64,000 nt of DNA from Epiperipatus broadwayi (Eukaryota > Onychophora > Udeonychophora > Euonychophora > Peripatidae). The stretch lies in the NCBI GenBank assembly GCA_028023455.1, contig JAQFVV010000013.1, forward strand, positions 12,908,258 to 12,972,257. Direction: 5' to 3'. Below the pieces are notes generated by a model. It saw only the letters and a program-made list of their open reading frames with translations. It made no database searches and was not told the origin of the DNA. This document shows, piece by piece, positions 47,347 through 59,230 of this stretch; position 1 is the first letter of the stretch; every line of letters begins with the position of its first letter. The translations under genes were made by a program, and so were the position numbers.

Positions 47347-47940
47347 ATGATGATGGCCACAAGCCAGAAACTAGTCTGGGGATATTGGATGAGTAGGCAC
47401 TAGATAGGGATTTTATGCACAAGTCTTCTGGCATCCATTGATTACTCTGGTTGGCACAGGGTGGCACTACTGTATGGAGAGTTTTGCCTTTGTTTACAAC
47501 AATTATGTGCTAGTATAAGAGATGGTGATCATGTGATGTTTGGTGGTTTAATACCGATCCTGCCTAATAGGATAGTGGTGGCTATGGTTGCTTAAGAACC
47601 AAAGATGCCAAAATGTATGGGTACTGAATTGAGTTCAGACCCATATGACTATATAAGCTATTGAGCTTAGATTGAAAATACTATTGTGTTTTCAATTTCA
47701 TTCTCATAGTTTTGTAGTAAAGTAGAGTTAAAGGTGGCTGGTGGAGGGTTGCATTAGATCTTAAGATCTAGGTGCAGTGCTCTCAGATCCAAGGCTCCTC
47801 TCTGATAATAGCCACAAGCCAGAAACTAGTCTGGGGATATTGGATGAGTAGGCACTAGATAGGGATTTTATGCACAAGCCTTCTGGCATCCATTGATTAC
47901 TCTGGTTGGCACAGGGTGGCACTACTGTATGGCTGTGTCT
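47347..47940 (+). repeat. Family A hammerhead repeat (plus)
   Basis: It starts abruptly inside a hammerhead (47347, ATGATGATGGCC) and runs one full unit to the next hammerhead at 47785-47845, 455 bp on. Both cores are damaged (first C missing; CTGATAA). The first has a perfect 4-bp stem II TGGC/GCCA. The hairpin CTGAATTGAGTTCAG is at about 47623-47640. Confidence 0.75.
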
Positions 47941-49790
47941 ATTGAGAAAAGATTATATTTCATTCACAAATGATATGCTAATCTTGGCCTGATAGACAAA
48001 GTGAACATGTTTCAATATGAGTATTTGATAATTGAAAGCATGCTAAGTATACTATTTGTAGATAAAATATAATCTTTTTCTAATAGACAATGTGAACATG
48101 TTTACACGAGTTACAATTACTGAAAAAAAAAAGAAATTAAATAACTATTGAACTACAAATCAGTATATAATAAAATCATTGATGAAAAATTATATATATA
48201 TACTACCAGAATTAAAATAAATATTTTTATGAGTAATAGTTATAAAGGATATTTTATCCAGGCTCATCTGCATATAATTAATAATAATATTTCAGCTGAA
48301 TTGAAGCGAAATACGATCCAGTTGAAATATAGGTACAATATTACTGAATATTATATACTAATGAACCTAAAATATATATATTAGATATGAATAACTTTAA
48401 AGGAATTCAAGTATGTTTTAGATAAATTTCATCTATCTGAAAGTAAATGGGAAAATTCCATTAACATTATTAATATTTACATCTAAAATTTTATGGAAAT
48501 CTTCTAACATGTATATGCTGAGTATATGTATTTAAAATGTGTAGGAATCTTTACAATTTATAATATAAATTTGAATAAATTATGTTAAAAAGATGGTCGA
48601 ATCAATTGCTGTTGTCATTCAGCTGTATGAATCTGAAATATACATATACTGTAAATATTTAAAAATTTAAAGGGATTTTTTCATGTACTTTTAAGATAAA
48701 TTTAAGCTTTTAAAAAATACATAGGGAAATTTTAATAACGTTATTAATATTTACATCTCAACCCAGAAAAAAATCTGATTAATATATATATGTGTAGAGA
48801 TATTTATAGTTAAAAGGTACCTTTGACTAGATTATATTAAAGGGCTAAGAAAAAAAGACAAACTACTGATGCTAATCATTGATCCTCTCTCTTTGATTTG
48901 TTTAGACAGAGAATTTCATATTTACATATATAACACGCATATAAAAGTTCACTGCTTTATTTTTATTTTTTTACTATTAATTTTCTCTCTCTCTACTAAT
49001 AATTTCCTTTCTCTGTCTTCTTCGAACTTCCTGTAGATGTATTAATGCAATTAACATAATTAATAATGCTCAACAATTTATTGGACTAATAATGTGTTAG
49101 TTAAGCGATTTTAGTTCTTTTAAAATTTAGTTGCAGCTTCATCGTTCATCATGGCCAGTAAGTATTTAGAAAATATAGTATAATAGGAAATTACTTATAT
49201 ATTTTAAAACATTTTAATGCAAAATTTAAAAATCAATAAAAATAGTTATATCATTTAAAATGCTTTATAGATTATAACATATCAAATTATAATGCAAATT
49301 AAAGCTATATGTAGAAACAAATTAGTTAATAAAATGATAAAAGCAAATGTTATAGTAATTCTTATTACGAGTTATGTAGAATCAGTGGGATGCCTTACAT
49401 TATTCAGCTTTCTTGAAAAAAATAGAAAAAAAACTGGAGAGAATAGAAAAAGCTATACATATATAATATGGAATTTAAAGTTATTATATACATTGTGTAT
49501 ATATATAATATATAAATAGTTTATATCAGAGTACATAAGAAATTCAAGCATAACTGAGTCGTGACTCATGAACATTGATCCCCAAAGTCTACATTTTAAC
49601 ACTGTATCAAATCATGAAGAACCATATATATATATATATGTATTATTTCCATGAGCTTCCATGTGGTAAAAATATAATAGCTAAATAGCTAACATTTTAG
49701 TACAATAACAAGTGTTTTTCTCAGAGTTGCTTCATATTGGTTTTGATCTCAGGATTATGAATAGGGCTTTTTTGTATAATAAAAAAATAT
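47941..49790. other. AT-rich stretch, no gene recognised
   Basis: There are several AT-rich frames without family features. A direct repeat of about 170 bp of low similarity may exist between 48380-48560 and 48640-48800, sharing TTTAAAGGAATT/GGGATT, AAAATTTTATGG-type and TATTAATATTTACATCT blocks. No function can be assigned. Confidence 0.3.
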
Positions 49791-49793
49791 TTT

Positions 49794-50339
49794 GATACTT
49801 CAATAATTAAGACAGTTTTCCCATATATAAAGGGAGTAACTGATAAAATTGGTAATAATTTAAAGAAAAATATTATCCACACAGTTTATACTACATTTAA
49901 AAAAATTAATAAAGTGTTTCCATGCTCTAAAGATAAAATTCCTTTGGAATGTCAAGGTGTATATGAAATTCCATGTGAAGTTTGTTTACATTCATATATT
50001 GGACAAACCAATCATAGAATAAACATAAGAAAGGAAGAACATATTTTAGCAGTTAGAGAAAAATCCAATTCATCAGCCATGTATTCATACATTAAATTAA
50101 CTAACCATGACATCAATTTTAATAAAACATATATTCTGGCAAAAATTGAACAATATAACCAGAGACTGCTAAGGAAATCTATAAAAAAATTTAAAAGGCC
50201 TAAGAGCATAACTGATAAGTATGAATTGAAAAAAAATAACAATATTTGGAAAAACCTATTGGAGGATAAAATATTTTTTAAAACTTCTCAACCAAAAGAA
50301 TTTAAGAATGAGGAGAAAATAACAAAGGGAAAAAAATAA
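49794..50339 (+). pseudogene. Penelope-like element 3' part: linker and GIY-YIG endonuclease
   Basis: One open frame runs from about 49794 to TAA at 50337-50339. It begins with FPYIKGVTDKIGNNLKKNII (the PLE linker P-Y-I-K-G), KKINKVFPCSKDKIPLECQ, then the GIY-YIG domain QGVYEIPCEVCLHSYIGQTN, HRINIRKEEHILAV, and INFNKTYILAKIEQYNQRL. The Cys residues before Y-I-G and the R-x-x-x-H-type motif (here KEEH) are as in PLE endonucleases, so this domain may still be intact. Reverse transcriptase is absent upstream: the copy is 5' truncated. The region from 49914 has an in-frame Met, but that is not the native start. The same domain is broken at 43.8-43.9 kb. Confidence 0.85.
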
Positions 50340-50384
50340 TGATTTAAAATCTCACCACACACATTCTTATGATTTGAGAAAGAA

Positions 50385-50430
50385 GCAGCTCTGAGGAAAG
50401 TATTTGTTATTGTACTGAAATATCAGCTAT
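50385..50430 (+). ncRNA. Hammerhead-like motif after the PLE stop codon, degenerate
   Basis: AGCT, CTGAGGA (50391-50397), an AGTA/TACT stem, GAAA, a minimal ATAT with C, and AGCT to close stem I. All core bases fit CTGANGA/GAAA/UC. Stem III has only one pair and stem II has a bulge. Position just 3' of a PLE frame is where such ribozymes can occur. Chance is not excluded. Confidence 0.3.
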
Positions 50431-50475
50431 TTACCTATTATATTTTTAAAACATTGAAGCTCCCAGAAATAATAC

Positions 50476-50477
<2 letters not shown>

Positions 50478-50508
<31 letters not shown>
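50478..50508 (+). repeat. (TA)n(GT)n microsatellite
   Basis: An alternating TA run is followed by about ten GT units. Confidence 0.9.
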
Positions 50509-51984
50509 AGAAATCTTTACAATTTATAAGTTTTTGAATACTAATGCTGAGTTATAATTTCAATGGGCAATTATTTTCTTATTGCTTATACACAATCATT
50601 TTTTCAAGGTACTTTTGTATTAAGAACCTCTTTCTTTATAGATTATTTAATGTATCTGACGTTATTTGACTTATTTTTTAATTACAAATATTGTTTTTTC
50701 TCCTATTTCTTTCCAAATTTAATCCAGTGTTGGCAGTTATTAATGTATAAAGACAAGACATTTCTTTTAACTCTTTCCTAAACTTGTTTTTACTGAACTA
50801 AACTCTTTAAATTACACATATTCCCGCATTTCAATTATAACATAATCTTTTTCAAACTTAACATTTTAAAAATAGGTCTGAAGAAAAAAAGTAAAACAAA
50901 AAATATACAGTTACTGCAAATACTCATTTTTTTAATAACTAAATATAGTATTTGAAAATTGTTGAATTTTTTAAATAGAAAAATATGTGGATTTATTAAG
51001 TAAATGTTAAAGACTTTTACAAATATTTATCTATTTGTATTACATATTTTTAATATATTTTATCTGTTTATACTTTTTGTTTTAATTTCATTTTTCAAAT
51101 ATATTTTAATCATGTTAATCTTAAAAAAGATCAAATTAAAAAGTTGTGTAAGTGGAAATAATATGTGGATTATTTTGTTATATTAAATAAATTTATTTGT
51201 AGTATTTGGTTCAGTAAAAACAATTGTAGAAAAAAGTGAAAAGGAATGTTTTATTTTATAGCAGAAATTTAAACTTTAAAAAATGTTATAGTCATATCTA
51301 TTAAAAGGCTTTATAAAACACAGTGTTGCCATAACTTCTGGTTATATCTATGACTTTGATGAAACATTGTAGCTGAGAATTTTTAATCAAATCAAGGGCT
51401 TTTGTATCAAGTTGTCAAACCATACCCAACCCTCCTAATGATCTAGTAAATGAATGTCTCAAAATTATTAGAATTTAAAGTAAAAAAAGAAAACTGAAAA
51501 ATTCTCATAATCAATGAGATTATTTCTGTATATAATGTTTTCTTTTTTATTGTTCATCTGTGGAAAGTTTGAAGGAATCTTTGTCATCTAATGGACCATT
51601 TAAAATTGTATGTAAATATATATTCAAATAATATTTTTGTGTAGTAATGGCCAATGCATTCAAGTATCATTTATACAATTTAGTGTTTGAATACAAGCTG
51701 GATAAACTGAATTTTTTTTTATTCAAGCAGTTATACAATTTTTTTTAATACCCAGCCTAAAGATGCCCAATAGTAGATGTAAAATGAGAATATAGACATT
51801 ATTATCTAGAAGTTAATCTGAATTATCTAGATATATTTTTTGCTCTAAAGATTGAAAACACAAAATAATAAATATAATTCTGCTTTAGTCATTAATGGGT
51901 AATATCATATTTATACAAGTGGTTAGCTCATACTTTTTGTATGTATATAATGATAAGAAATTGCAATATTGAATATATGTAAAA

Positions 51985-52056
51985 GTTACTGTATGGAGAG
52001 TTTTGCCTGTTTTAATATCAGTTATAAGCAAGCATAAGAAATGGTGATCATGTAAA
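51985..52056 (+). repeat. Family A end fragment
   Basis: It reads ACTGTATGGAGAGTTTTGCC, then AAGCATAAGAAATGGTGATC, the junction region between family A units. No hammerhead is present. Confidence 0.7.
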
Positions 52057-52365
52057 ATTAATATGGTGATTTTCAAGTTCTGTTAATAAATAACTGAAAT
52101 TATTTTTAGTTGTCATGTTCAATGATTTTTTTACAGTAAAAAATAGTTGCATCTTAGTGTAGTCCAAAATGTTGTATGTAAAGTCATCTTGAATGTCAAC
52201 AACCAGAGGAGTATAGACAGTATTAAATCAGCCAATATATTTAATGCAAATTGATTTGAAATAATTGATATTTAAATTTATAAAATAGAGGTAGTTCTAT
52301 GCAATTTTTTATTAATAGTACTTGGGAAATTATCATGGATATTTTATATACATGTGTGTAGCATA

Positions 52366-52500
52366 ATTATATGTAGGATTTTTTCCATCATTTAATTTAA
52401 CTGTTAAATGTTTATAGAAAAATTTAAACTTTATTTATCTTCTTGACACATACAGATTAGTAAATAACACAATATTTTAATTTAACAATCAAAAATATAC
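52366..52500. repeat. Palindromic MITE (family D), half copy
   Basis: It matches the left arm of 19031-19280 (TTCCATCATTTAAT, then AAACTTTATTTA). The other arm is missing. Confidence 0.5.
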
Positions 52501-52587
52501 AGCTTCCATGAAACTCATCCAAGGGTAATTTGCATATGAGCTCTACATTTTTATATTACACAATCAGATAATTTTTATTTTAAACAA

Positions 52588-53072
52588 TTCAAAAGTAAGC
52601 AAAACTCTCCATATAGTAATGCCATCTTGTGCTAACAAGAGCAATCAATGGATGCCAGAAGGCTTGTGCATAAAATCCCTATCTAGTGCCTACTCATCCA
52701 ATATCCCCAGACTAGTTTCTGGCTTGTGGCCTTCATCAGTGAGGAGCCTTGGATCTGAGAGCACTGCACCTAGATCTTAGGATCTAATGCAACCCTCCAG
52801 CACCCACCTTTTAACTCTATTTAACTACAAAACTATGAGAATAAAATTGAAAACACAATTAATATTTTCAATCCAAACTCAGTAGCTTATATAGTCATAT
52901 GGGTCTGAACTCAATTCAGCACTCATACATTTTGGTGTCTTTGGCTCTTTTACAACCATTGCCACCACTATCCTATTAGGCAGGATTAGTGTTAAACCAT
53001 TAAACATCACATGATCACTATCTCATACTAGCACATAATTGTTATTAAACAATTCAAAAGTAAGCAAAACTC
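52588..53072 (-). repeat. Family A hammerhead repeat, full unit (minus)
   Basis: A complete unit, from GTAAGCAAAACTCTCC at 52598 to the restart of the same block at 53059. It contains the best preserved hammerhead of the window and the CTGAACT hairpin at about 52905. Confidence 0.85.
52696..52754 (-). ncRNA. Type I hammerhead ribozyme, family A, best copy
   Basis: Minus strand, in order: outer stem I ATCCAA (52749-52754), a 3-nt internal loop, inner stem I TCCTCA (52740-52745), core CTGATGA (52733-52739), stem II A-GGC-CACAA-GCC-A (52720-52732), GAAA, stem III AC-TA-GT (52711-52716), cleavage base C (52710), inner TGGGGA (52704-52709), TA, outer TTGGAT (52696-52701). Every core base agrees with the hammerhead consensus, the site is the canonical GUC, and both halves of stem I pair fully (one G-U). 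Predicted cut is between 52710 and 52709. The A-A pair next to stem II is unusual and may lower activity. Confidence 0.8.
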
Positions 53073-53120
53073 TCCTCACTGATGAAGGCCACAAGCCAGA
53101 AACTAGTCTGGAGATATTGG
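53073..53120 (+). ncRNA. Hammerhead ribozyme, family A, plus arm
   Basis: The core CTGATGA (53079-53085), stem II GGC/GCC, GAAA, stem III AC-TA-GT and C (53108) are intact. Inner stem I TCCTCA/TGGAGA has one mismatch. The outer stem I strand is missing because the element starts here. Confidence 0.65.
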
Positions 53121-53292
53121 ATGAGTAAGCACTAGATAGGGATTTTATGCACAAGCCTTCTGGCATCTATTGATTGCTCTTGTTAGCACAAGATGGCATT
53201 ACTATATGGAGAGTTTTGCTTACTTTTGAATTGTATAATAACAATTATGTGCTAGTATGAGATAGTGATCATGTGATGTTTAGTGGTTTAAT
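53073..53292 (+). repeat. Family A repeat arm (plus), inverted to 52588-53072
   Basis: It begins exactly at the stem I strand of a hammerhead and runs to the end of a unit. With 52598-52745 it forms inverted arms of about 160 bp with only a few differences, including shared private variants (ATAGTAATGCCATCTTGTGC). Confidence 0.8.
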
Positions 53293-53870
53293 TTTTATTT
53301 TTATAGTCTGCTAAATCAGCTAGATGCAAGAGCCTCTATTACATTTTAATTAACCTTATTGATTGCAATATATAACAATTGCTAAAAATGTGAAATGACA
53401 ATTTATTTACATATATACATTATTACAACACATATAATAACATAATTGAAAGCCATCCATGGTAGACATTAGTCTATTAGTTCTTTTTACTGATGATTAA
53501 ATAATGACATATCATTTTTTAAATTGCCTTACTTAGTTTGAATACAAATTAATATGGTTACAGGTTTATTGAGTCTTTTATTATATTTTATGCACAGACA
53601 ATATACAGTACAATTCATTTTAGTTGTCTCTGGACAGACATAAATTTGCTGCACAGACTAACTGTTATTAATACTATTTATTAAAACAATGGACCACATT
53701 ACAGTTTTAAAACTTATTAAATTTACAGTTTGTGGATATAACTAAAATCATTCAATACACTATACTATCAACAGATTGGGACTAACATAAATACATTCAG
53801 GCTTTAGTGCAGTTAAATAATGAAAACAATAATTAAGTGGAAATATCAATTGCTTTACATTCATTTATAA

Positions 53871-54115
53871 ACAAAGAAAATATATAAATGAAGCATATGA
53901 TATACACTGCATACTACTGTGCAAAGGAAGTTGCTAAGTGCAAGGAGCCAGCAGATGCAAACAGTATCACATAAAGAAAACCTATACAAATGAAGCCTAT
54001 GATATATGGTAGGAATGTGTATCTACTGCATACTACTGCTCAAAGAAAAAGTGCTAAGTATGAGTGACCAGCAGACCCAAATGTTATCACACAGGGAAAT
54101 ATATATAAATGAATA
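53871..54115 (+). repeat. Imperfect tandem repeat, about 100-120 bp units
   Basis: Unit starts are at about 53871, 53971 and 54091 (AAAGAAAA ... AAATGAAGC ... GCATACTACTG ... CCAGCAGA ... TATCAC). The third is only a start. It is non-coding. Confidence 0.7.
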
Positions 54116-55675
54116 CTATACATAATACAAGTATATCAGCTCAAGTAAATTTAAAACACTCACTTATACTTTTTTCATGCTGGCTCTTTTCTCAAACTTG
54201 GAGGCTATTTTGCTTAAAACTGTTAGCTATTAAAAAGACAATCTTATTTAATTTAATCTATAGATGCAGTCTGTTTTGTGCTATCCAAAGGTTACTAATC
54301 TGCACTATTTGTTTTAATGATTAATTATTATTTTTACAATTCAAGGCTAGTGGAAATAACTTTAAAAAAATACTAAGTTTTTAAGAGAATAGTGAGTATT
54401 TGCAATAATAAGCTAGATTTTTTTACTTCACCCTGAGTGAATTGTGGTTGACTAATAAAAGTAGCAATCAATTGCCACTCTAATTTCTAAACAGATCTAT
54501 TTCTACTTAAAATTAAACATTATAATTTATAAAATAATTTCAGTATAAATTAAATGTAAAAGCTAAAATACCAAATATTAATAATAGATAATAATAACAA
54601 TATATTCAAAATTCATATGCATTATCCTTTTAATCAAAAGTTTAAGTTCTGAATTAAAGTATTGGTAGATGTTTATGGACTCAACCTGTAAAAACATAAC
54701 TGTATCTGCAAAAGCTTTTATTATATTGCTCTTGATGACTGCAATAGTCTCTGTTAATATGCAGTTTTTTTCTTATTCAATGGACAGCATCAGACAGTGT
54801 TTTTCTTGTTGATTGCCAGCTGATTTATTCCCAAAGCAACCAACATTTTTGAAGCTTAAGTGGCATGTAGTTTGCATATAAACTGGGCACAGTGCTTCTT
54901 AAGATGATTCTAAATTATTTGGCAGTTTCCTCTTAACAACTCTTGATGGATTTACATCTTGCACTCAACCTATTTGGCCAGAATGAATCAGATGATAGAT
55001 TCTCTACTCTTCCATGATGTTTTAATACAAACCACACTAATAAATCAAAACAGAATCAGTACTAAACAATTAATGCAGAATAAACAATCTTCAGAGATAC
55101 CTATTTATAGGTTTTGGGGCTGCCTTATTATCTAAATCACTTTCCATCATGGTTTGTTTCTAACTATTCATCCATTGGTGGTAGATAACTCAAACTTTAT
55201 TATGGTTCGTGACTTATTTGTCCAATTACAGCATTTATAAAATTATAACTTTGAAGAGGGATTATACCAAAATAACATACATTTTTTTATTAAATTACAG
55301 CAGACATTTATCTCCTTAATCAGCTGATCTGTTTATCTAGAATTTAATTACATTTTATACAATAACATAATTTCATAAAAGATCTTTACAAATGTTAATA
55401 AAGAAATATTTTGTTTTAAACTACTTTTAAAATAAATATAAAATCAACAATGCCATATACATTTATCTATGCACATACTTATATATATATAATTTCCACT
55501 TATTAAAAATTATTAAAAACTTTTAATTTAAAAATTCTTTCAAATTTTTCAACTTATGTATATAAAGCATATATAAATATCACTTTATTAAATATAATTT
55601 TTTTTTGTCTCTTTGTGTTACCATCTAAATTCTGAAGAAGAGAGAATATCACCCAAAATATTGTGTTATATACTA

Positions 55676-55800
55676 AATCTGGGTGTTATTACTAACAGTT
55701 CAATGTATTGAAAAGTTTAAATAAAGTTTGACTTTTTCTAAAACCATTTAACAATTATTATTAGATAGTGGAAATAGTCCAACATATAATTTTAACTAAA
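55676..55800. repeat. Palindromic MITE (family D), right half
   Basis: It contains TTACTAACAGTTCAATGTAT, TTTAAATAAAGTTTGA and GGAAATAGTCCAACATAT, matching the right arm of 19031-19280. Confidence 0.55.
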
Positions 55801-55839
55801 ATACTATCATGGATAAACTTTCAGACATATATATTGTAA

Positions 55840-56110
55840 CCGGACCCCGTACAACCCCTTTATTACCTCAGTTGTAACAATTTCCTGATGAGCATATTGT
55901 AGGAAGGAACCATCAATTGGCTTTCCCCAATACAGACATCATACCCCCTACAATAATATTTCCTGCTCATCAGAGGATGTAGCACCATAGAGACTGGAAG
56001 CATCTAAAAATTTCTGTTTGGTTTCCCAAATGGTGCCACTAGAGTTCCATCTCATTACAACCTGACTTACCTAGGTCTAGTTATGCCATACATAGCACAG
56101 GAGGCATGAG
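55840..56110. other. Less AT-rich island, unidentified
   Basis: The composition clearly differs from its flanks. It has an inverted repeat pair CTGATGAGCA / TGCTCATCAG, about 75 bp apart. No open frame is convincing. It may be a piece of an unrecognised repeat or LTR. Confidence 0.3.
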
Positions 56111-56460
56111 ATTCTCATGAACAAGTGCAATGAATAACAAGTGATGCAACATGAACAACTGGATAACTAAAATTAATTTTAAGTAACAACAATTTTATTT
56201 AACAACAATTCATTTGCAAGTCCTTCTAATAAAGTTTCTTCATATCCATGTGAAGATTCATTTTCAGTTCAATTATGAGAAGTTTTTATTCATACACAAT
56301 CAATATGCATGTAAGCATTTGTACTTTATTATTTTAAAATTTATCACAGGTAAGTAAACAGGTGATGTAAGCAATTCTGGGTTTGTGGACTATTCATAAT
56401 CTGTCAAGTATAAATGTGCATTTATGCACATAAGTTTAATAATTTTATTCATTTACAATC

Positions 56461-56910
56461 CATTGTGTCTCTTTGGTATTCTTCCAATAATAGCACTTAA
56501 AGAATGTATTTGTTGTATAATAAAGTCCTTCTTTCAATAGTTCTTTAACAATTTACATCTTTAGTTATTTAGTTAATTCACAGAGAGGAGTACAATATAT
56601 GAAGACAACAGAGATAATAATGAAGATAACTGAAAGCATTTTAATTCAGAGTTTCACTTAATTCAAACAAATATTTTATTTATGGTCCATTGTGTCTCTT
56701 TGGTATTCTTCCAATAATAGCACTTAAAGAATGTAATTTGTTGTATAATAAAGCCCTTCTTTCAATAGTTCTTTAACAATTTACATTTTTAGTTATTTAG
56801 TTAATTCACAGAGAGGAGTGCAATATATGAAGACAACAGAGATAATAATGAAGATAACTGATAGCATTCTATTTAATTCAGAGTTTCACTTAATCCTGAT
56901 CTGTAGTCTT
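56461..56910 (+). repeat. Tandem duplication, 227-bp unit
   Basis: The block from CATTGTGTCTCTTTGGTATT to TTCAGAGTTTCACTTAATTC occurs at 56461 and again at 56688, with very few differences, so it is recent. A smaller 40-bp duplication (TCCATTGGTTATTCAGGTAA) is at about 57088-57160. Confidence 0.9.
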
Positions 56911-58761
56911 TTAGGTAGTTGTCACATGTAATGTGGCTTAAATTAACTCATGTATGAAGATATTCTTTACAGACAAGAGCATTTCTATTATTCTAGTTAA
57001 TTTTAGGTGAGTAAAAGCATAATAAGTACATTTTTATTCATTGTTCTCCAAATCCAGGTTTGAATCCATAATATAAGCACATTTATATCCATTGGTTATT
57101 CAGGTAAAATATAAGTGTATGTATTTCCATTGGTTATTCAGGTAAATATAAGTGTACATATTTCCATCTGTCCAGATATTAATTCATCTTGCAAATGCAT
57201 TTATTTGGTATTTCCGATTTCATAAGACATATATATAACCTATACGCATCAATAACTCTAGGTATATCATTGTACATTTAACCATGACACATTCTTTTGG
57301 TATTCTTACTCCTCAACTCATATATATAACATGTTTTAATTCCATGTTTATATTCCTTTTCTCAGTTTTCAAATAATAAATAAAATTTTAAAAAAAAATG
57401 ATTTTCTTAATCTTACAATGCATATAACCATTAACTTTTATTGGTGTACTAATTCATATTTAAATGTTTGAATTTATTCATAATATAGTATAAATTTATT
57501 AAATACATTCATTTTGTATATTTTCCAATTTTATCTGGGTTATAAACACGTTATTATAATTTGGTTAGTTATAGTTATATGTAATAGCTCAGCATTTCTA
57601 ATTCTTCCAGGTATACTTATTTGTATATCAGTAATATAAATAGTTATAAGTATTCGTTTTTTTAATTCAGATGTATCTGCATATAAGAAATTAATCATTT
57701 ATGATATTTACCTTATTAAAAATGCCTTTTGATTATAGATATTCAAGACATTTATGTATTTATAATTTATCACTAATATATTTCACATAGGTATAATTAT
57801 TCATAATTTAATTTAAGTAAGACGTTTTGTTTTTTATAAACACATAAATATTAAATATTTCATGAAATTACCTTATTTTACCAGTTTGTTCCTTCACTTC
57901 AGATTAATACTGCATTTCAAAAAGGGGTCATTTTATTTAAGCTAAATGGCATTATTTACTTTCCATGATGTTCACCCAGGTGAATCTTGGAGGTTCATGG
58001 CTGTGGATAAAGAGAGGAAACTATTATGATTAGCCTTCCATTCTTACGATTTCCTTATTAATACTTTCTTTTTTCATCATTAGCAATGTGGTTGTAAATA
58101 TTATATTCCAAGGTTACTAAAATCACTTGTTAACTAAACAGTTAAAAAACTCTTTAAAAAAATTTAACCTTTTAACCCCTTCACTTTTCTTACTTTTTAA
58201 CTGCTCTTAAAATCTTTTTAAAAAATCTTTTTAAAAATCCCCTCTGAACTTCAAACTCAACTATTTATACCCTGATCTTTGGATTGATTCTGCAGCACAT
58301 CTGATTTGTTATACAGCTTTCATTTAAGCCTGAGTGCTTTTCTCTTCTTAAGGATTGGACACTACTTTTAGTGGGATAGATAAGGAATCATGAGGATTAA
58401 GCCATATTTTTCAATTTGATAACTTTTCCTCAAGCAAATATTATATTTAGTACAACAACATCATTTCAAAAATTAAAATGTACTATTTTTAATAAATGCC
58501 AGCTCTAAAATTATAAAATCAATAATGAAGGTTTATCATTTTTTTCTCAGTTATAGAAAATAATGATTTTCTTTTAAATTTATAAAGTTTTTGCTTTATT
58601 TTTTTTTAAAAAATATTAGATCAACTTCTTTCATATACATCTGCCTATTTTTAGGGGGAAGGATAAAATTGCTCTTACAATACAAACACATGTGAAACAG
58701 AGTTTCTGTTTCAATATATATAAATTTATGTGTCTCTTTAGTCAAGTTGCAATTTTTAGTG

Positions 58762-59230
58762 TTTATATAAATATATTAGATTATTGATGTTGAATATCCA
58801 CCTTTATTGTATAAAGATTGTCTTGACTGCAGATTGAGATTGTTATTGATATATTACTTAGATGATGATTGCTTTCATGTATTTACTTTTATTTATAAGC
58901 CTATATAACCTTGAGCATTATTAAATTTAATATCTAAGTAATACAAAATTTCAATGCTGTTTGGAAGTTAGAATTGACTATTCATTGGTCTGCTTTTATA
59001 ACAGGTTATATTTGCCTGTTTAATGAATTTTATTCAAACCTCTAAATTAATAATCTCACTCCTTTTAGTCAAGATCCATTCTTTAGGGTCTATATAAACA
59101 TTAGTTCATAGACGAAGGTGAGTATTTATCTTTATTGTATAAAGGAGATTGCCTTGACAGCAGATTGAGATTATTGATTAATATTGATATTAGTATTATA
59201 TAGGTGTTGATTGTTTTCATGTGTTTACAT
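58762..59230 (+). repeat. Direct repeat, two diverged copies 328 bp apart
   Basis: Copies at about 58762-58885 and 59086-59225 share TTTATTGTATAAAG, GCAGATTGAGATT and TGTTTTCATGTGTTTAC-like blocks. They are non-coding. Confidence 0.6.

Noticed and set aside
55885-55985. Two opposed CTGATGAGCA motifs as hammerheads
   Set aside because: Neither has a possible stem II before a GAAA, and no stem I partner is found.
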